Made by a program: the position numbers and the translations under genes. From assembly GCF_004335005.1 (NCBI RefSeq), contig NZ_RQRT01000003.1, forward strand, positions 1 through 64,000: DNA of 64,000 nucleotides, read 5' to 3'. The notes beneath the pieces are model-generated. The model did not search any database and had not been told where the DNA came from. It worked only from the letters and a program-made list of their open reading frames with translations. This document shows, one piece after another, positions 61,329 through 64,000 of the stretch (within the stretch, counting starts at the first letter, position 1; every line of letters starts with the position of its first letter). Source of the stretch: Paracoccus nototheniae. GTDB taxonomy: Bacteria; Pseudomonadota; Alphaproteobacteria; Rhodobacterales; Rhodobacteraceae.

Positions 61329-61958
61329 GAGACCTCCTGCAGCACGGTTTCCTCATCAGCCTCAGGTTCATGGCATCGGTCAACCCACAGATTATAAAAC
61401 AAACTGTTCGGTATTCGCGCGAAAGGGTCCATTGCCCGAGCGCCTGACCAGCAGATCGCCTTTGGCAGATGCCCGGCCCGTTGGCTGGCCCGATGATCAA
61501 TCCCGCGCAGGAAGCGGTGCGGCCTTGCCGCTGTCCCGCCGAGGTCGTGCGACGCGCTCATATCGGTAAGGCAAACGACCAAACGCGATCAGTGCTGGGA
61601 GATCCCGCCCTATCTTGACGCGCACAAACCGCGGGCAGAGGCGGAACCGGGCATCCGCACGACGGACCCCGGCGGTCTCGTTCTGGGACCGGAACACGGT
61701 CGGAACGGCGCAAACCCGCACCTATTCCCGTTAAAATTCCTGATTTAGTCATAAAGATCAACGGACTGGGGTGGGGTTGGTAGGCCCGGCAGCCTTCACA
61801 TCGCGTTGATATTGATGGGCATTAGATGGTCAATACCAACAACTGGTACCAACAGGACGCTACCATGCGCAGGACTCACATCGAATTCTTGTGGTTGTTG
61901 CACGGAGACAACAGGATACTACCATGTGCATAAGAGGCACTCAGAGGGGTCTTTTGAA
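61329..61958. other. Non-coding region with a pair of direct repeats before the DUF2513 gene
   Basis: About 630 bp between divergent genes without a recognised coding sequence. Near its right end there are two imperfect copies of CAACAGGACGCTACCATGCGC (61850-61870 and 61909-61929). The second copy reads CAACAGGATACTACCATGTGC. The copies are 59 bp apart. Base composition drops toward AT from about 61730 onward, marking the transition to foreign DNA. Confidence 0.5.
61850..61929. repeat. Pair of 21-bp direct repeats upstream of the DUF2513 gene
   Basis: CAACAGGACGCTACCATGCG and CAACAGGATACTACCATGTG occupy 61850-61869 and 61909-61928, differing at three positions, start-to-start distance 59 bp. 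They could be regulator sites or relics of a mobile element end. Their position at the composition change next to a prophage is suggestive. Confidence 0.65.
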
Positions 61959-62327
61959 ATGAAATACAACCTTGACCTGATTCGTGAGATCTTGCTTGCC
62001 GTCGAAAATTATGAGCCGGAATCTGTTTCGGGTATCCAAGAAATCGGGATCAACGATTTTTCGGGAACACCACCGCAAAACAATTATCATATCAGCATGC
62101 TGATCGATGAAGGGTTCATCAAGCCCACTAACGTTCAGAGCTTGGATCTCAGTTTTCACGTGCATGGGCTGACTATGAAAGGCCATCAGTTCATAAGCGC
62201 GACAGAAGAAAAGACGGTATGGGACAAGACTAAAGCGTATTTCTCGGCAGCTGGTGGTTGGACAGTCGATGTGGTTCTTGCCTATGCGAAAGAAGAAGCG
62301 ATTAGGCGACTAACAGGCGAGGCCTGA
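61959..62327 (+). CDS. DUF2513 domain-containing protein
   Basis: A 122-residue protein matching DUF2513 (MKYNLDLIREILLAVENYEP, HISMLIDEGFIKPTNVQSLD, LTMKGHQFISATEEKTVWDK). The family is frequent in phages and plasmids, with a winged-helix-like fold and no assigned function. Base composition is markedly AT-richer than the surrounding genome, a sign of recent transfer. It faces the phage capsid operon across a shared terminator. It is probably a prophage moron or defence-related cargo gene. Confidence 0.85.
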   Translation: MKYNLDLIREILLAVENYEPESVSGIQEIGINDFSGTPPQNNYHISMLIDEGFIKPTNVQSLDLSFHVHGLTMKGHQFISATEEKTVWDKTKAYFSAAGGWTVDVVLAYAKEEAIRRLTGEA

Positions 62328-62365
62328 AATAAAACAGCCGCCGGGGAACACGCAACCCCGGCGGC
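62326..62365 (-). terminator. Terminator downstream of the phage capsid operon
   Basis: GCCGCCGGGG and CCCCGGCGGC form a strong stem, and on the minus strand the stem is followed by TGTTTTATTTC. It lies just beyond the DUF2190 stop and overlaps the 3' end of the DUF2513 gene. Confidence 0.88.
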
Positions 62366-62391
62366 CGATCGTGCCCGTCGTGGGCCGATGG

Positions 62392-62721
62392 TTAAGCGGT
62401 CAGCAGCCGCACTTTGACGGCAGCGGTGTCGGCCGGTGCCGCTTCGATCGTATAGCCCAGCAGGGTGTTGCCGCTGGCGGTCGTGGTGGCCAGGCTGTCG
62501 GTCGCGTTCCAATAGACCTTGGCGCCGAGGGTGAAGGCGTTAGCGGCCACCTTGGGCAGTTCCCAGCAGCCGACGACAGACACGTCGACGGGGGCGCCAG
62601 CTGCAGCGTCGATCAGGGCAATGCCGCGGATGTCACCTGCGATCACCACGCCGCCCGACAGGACGGAAGCGGGGGCGGGAATGGTCAGGTTGTCACCGGC
62701 TTGAATGAAGTTGCGGGCCAT
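62392..62721 (-). CDS. Phage capsid decoration protein, DUF2190 family
   Basis: A 109-residue beta-rich phage protein with the typical start MARNFIQAGDNLTIPAPASV and segments VVIAGDIRGIALIDAAAGAP, KVYWNATDSLATTTASGNTL, LGYTIEAAPADTAAVKV. DUF2190 proteins stabilise or decorate the capsid, encoded next to the major capsid gene as here. It is the last gene before the terminator. No tail gene follows in this orientation, so the prophage continues to the right. Confidence 0.9.
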   Translation of the reverse strand: MARNFIQAGDNLTIPAPASVLSGGVVIAGDIRGIALIDAAAGAPVDVSVVGCWELPKVAANAFTLGAKVYWNATDSLATTTASGNTLLGYTIEAAPADTAAVKVRLLTA

Positions 62722-62724
62722 GGG

Positions 62725-62940
62725 TTAGAGTCCTTTCGAGGTCTGGAAGCGGACGATCGAAAGACGCCGCCGTTGAAGATTTGCGATCTCTGCGTCGATG
62801 GCCGCCAGGGCGCGGGCCATCTCCGAGTCGCTTTTGAATTCCACGCGATCGCCGTTGGCATCGTGCACCGCACGTTCACCGCTGAAGCGCGCTTCCTGCA
62901 GCCGGTCCCGCCATTCGCTCAGCTGTGCGGCGCTGGCCAT
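62725..62940 (-). CDS. Small phage head-tail joining (gpW-like) protein
   Basis: A 71-residue protein, MASAAQLSEWRDRLQEARFS to RRLSIVRFQTSKGL, with an N-terminal helix pair resembling gpW/head-tail joining proteins. Such proteins plug the portal and initiate tail attachment. Its start overlaps the capsid stop (TGATG), coupling the two genes. Assignment is by size, position and pattern. Confidence 0.7.
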   Translation of the reverse strand: MASAAQLSEWRDRLQEARFSGERAVHDANGDRVEFKSDSEMARALAAIDAEIANLQRRRLSIVRFQTSKGL

Positions 62941-64000
62941 CAGGCCGCCCCGGTCGAGCGATAGGCCCCGCGCCAGTCGAGCCAGCCGCAACCGAAGTCG
63001 AGGAAGGCGCGATACTTCAGGCCCAGCGTGTCCCAGGCTTCCTGTCGCTGGATCTGCACGCCCTGCGCGCTGGACAGATAGGCATATTGCAGCGACGGGA
63101 CGGCAGCCGGGTCGGCCATGACGAACCACGTGTTGCCGATCAGACGAGGTTCCACGACCAGTTCCAGCTTCCCAGCCATCGGGTTCACGTCATGCGTTGT
63201 CGCGGCGTAGATCGACGCAAGCGCCTTCTCTGCGTGTGCTTCTAGGTCTGCACCCACGACCAGATAGCGCGGCTTCACGCTAAGGATGGTCCGACCGTCC
63301 AGACCCGTAATCGTCCGCATGACGCGACGGGCTTCAAGCAGCGCCGCAACGGCAGCTTCCGGGTCCAGCATATCCGACCCGGGACCCGTGGCGATGTTGC
63401 CCCGGCTGACATGGAAAACGGGCAGGCCATCCGACATAATCGGATTGTCAGCCAGCAGCTTCACCAGCTCGTCGGCTTCGGTCTGCGCCGCCGCCGCGCC
63501 CATCGCGCTGGTCATGTCGCCCAGAAGGCCCAGATCGTCGTCGATCAGCAGCTTGCGCGACACGCTGATCGCCCGGCCGAAGGTCTTCAGGCTCATGGTC
63601 TCGCCCGCCTCGGCGCGGCTGGTATGGGTGAACTCGCCATGTTCCGTCATCTCTTCCAGACGGCCCATTTCACCGATACGGATGGCGGTCGTAGTCTTGA
63701 AGTTCGGCAGCGTCCGTTGGCGGGCCAGAGCCTTCAGCGGGCTTTCGGCCGCTTGATAAGCCTGCGCCGCGACCTTGCCCATGGCGTTCGAAACCAGCAG
63801 CGGGAAGTCGGACGCGCTCAGGCTCCGCGAAAAGACCTCATCAGCGGACATGCCGCGAGTGCTGACGCCCGAACGCTGAAGGGCATCGGCCGCCATCTCG
63901 CGTAGGGTCACGTTCACATATTCTCGGCTGGCTTCGGGCAGGGCTCCACCAGCCATCCGGAAGGCCAGCGCATCAGCGGCGCGGGTCTGAATCTCGGCAG
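62940..64000 (-). CDS. Phage prohead protease/major capsid protein fusion (partial, cut by right edge)
   Basis: The visible about 353 residues are the major capsid part: the segment SREYVNVTLREMAADALQRS, PLKALARQRTLPNFKTTTAI, FGRAISVSRKLLIDDDLGLL and the C-terminal YLVVGADLEAHAEKALASIY. They match the capsid half of proteins annotated as prohead protease/major capsid fusion in Mu-like or HK97-type prophages of Rhodobacterales. The frame continues past the right edge, where the protease domain would lie. The stop overlaps the gpW-like start. Confidence 0.85.
   Translation of the reverse strand, partial: AEIQTRAADALAFRMAGGALPEASREYVNVTLREMAADALQRSGVSTRGMSADEVFSRSLSASDFPLLVSNAMGKVAAQAYQAAESPLKALARQRTLPNFKTTTAIRIGEMGRLEEMTEHGEFTHTSRAEAGETMSLKTFGRAISVSRKLLIDDDLGLLGDMTSAMGAAAAQTEADELVKLLADNPIMSDGLPVFHVSRGNIATGPGSDMLDPEAAVAALLEARRVMRTITGLDGRTILSVKPRYLVVGADLEAHAEKALASIYAATTHDVNPMAGKLELVVEPRLIGNTWFVMADPAAVPSLQYAYLSSAQGVQIQRQEAWDTLGLKYRAFLDFGCGWLDWRGAYRSTGAA

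Noticed and set aside
1..64000. CRISPR arrays, rRNA genes, origin of replication
   Set aside because: No regularly spaced repeats, rRNA sequence or origin-type repeat clusters were seen.

Overview
The window is about 64 kb of high-GC alphaproteobacterial chromosome. The gene content fits Rhodobacterales/Paracoccaceae, most likely a Paracoccus-like organism. It has a ccoNOQP cbb3 oxidase under an FNR box, a ChpT phosphotransferase, an OlsB/OlsA ornithine-lipid pair, a coenzyme B12-dependent ribonucleotide reductase with a NrdR box, TTT-type transporters and a SqrR/BigR sulfide-sensing operon. The genus is inferred from gene content and was not tested by phylogeny.

Layout. 0-4.3 kb: cbb3 oxidase genes on the minus strand, with a broken sensor-kinase remnant divergent from them. 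4.5-12.6 kb: a minus-strand biosynthetic operon (thermostable-hemolysin-like protein, AMP-ligase-like protein, SDR, TauD-like dioxygenase, DUF6134 protein, type III polyketide synthase, ICMT-type methyltransferase), divergent from a QseBC-like two-component system. 12.6-15.8 kb: membrane methyltransferase, cytochrome b561, PepSY protein, DUF1275 and VIT proteins. 15.9-19 kb: an overlapping rhodopsin-blh pair between gene remnants, including an IS3 fragment. 19.1-24.1 kb: metal and redox transport (P1B ATPase, permease, small thioredoxin, CDF exporter). 24.1-29.6 kb: fermentation-type enzymes (AdhP, succinate-semialdehyde dehydrogenase, an acetate kinase-PduL fusion) among pseudogenes. 29.7-33.4 kb: mlaEFD plus lipoprotein. 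34-39.6 kb: a Crp-family regulator and a sulfide/persulfide operon with its BigR-type repressor. 39.9-45.8 kb: a catabolic regulon (GntR, Gfo/Idh, DapA-like, TctCBA). 46-46.6 kb: an IS481 remnant. 47-59.3 kb: mostly core genes (DUF475, tyrS, anmK, two tRNA-Asp, proA, chpT, olsBA, nrdJ, rhamnosyltransferase). 59.3-62 kb: small hypotheticals, an SGNH-like protein and an AT-richer DUF2513 gene. 62.3 kb to the right edge: the start of a prophage capsid operon.

The most interesting system is the 4.5-12.6 kb cluster. A direct-repeat element with an 11-bp period (CTTGCAGCAGGCTTAC), of the type bound by OmpR-family regulators, lies 45 bp upstream of its first gene. A 14/16 identical copy lies 50 bp upstream of the PepSY gene in the same orientation. 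This suggests that the divergent two-component system controls both the polyketide-lipid operon and the PepSY-cytochrome b561 operon. The ligase of the cluster lacks the usual catalytic lysine of AMP-forming enzymes, and the product is unknown. Other notable items are the rhodopsin with a DTE proton-pump signature, the AckA-PduL fusion and the cluster of decaying genes between 15.9 and 29.6 kb.
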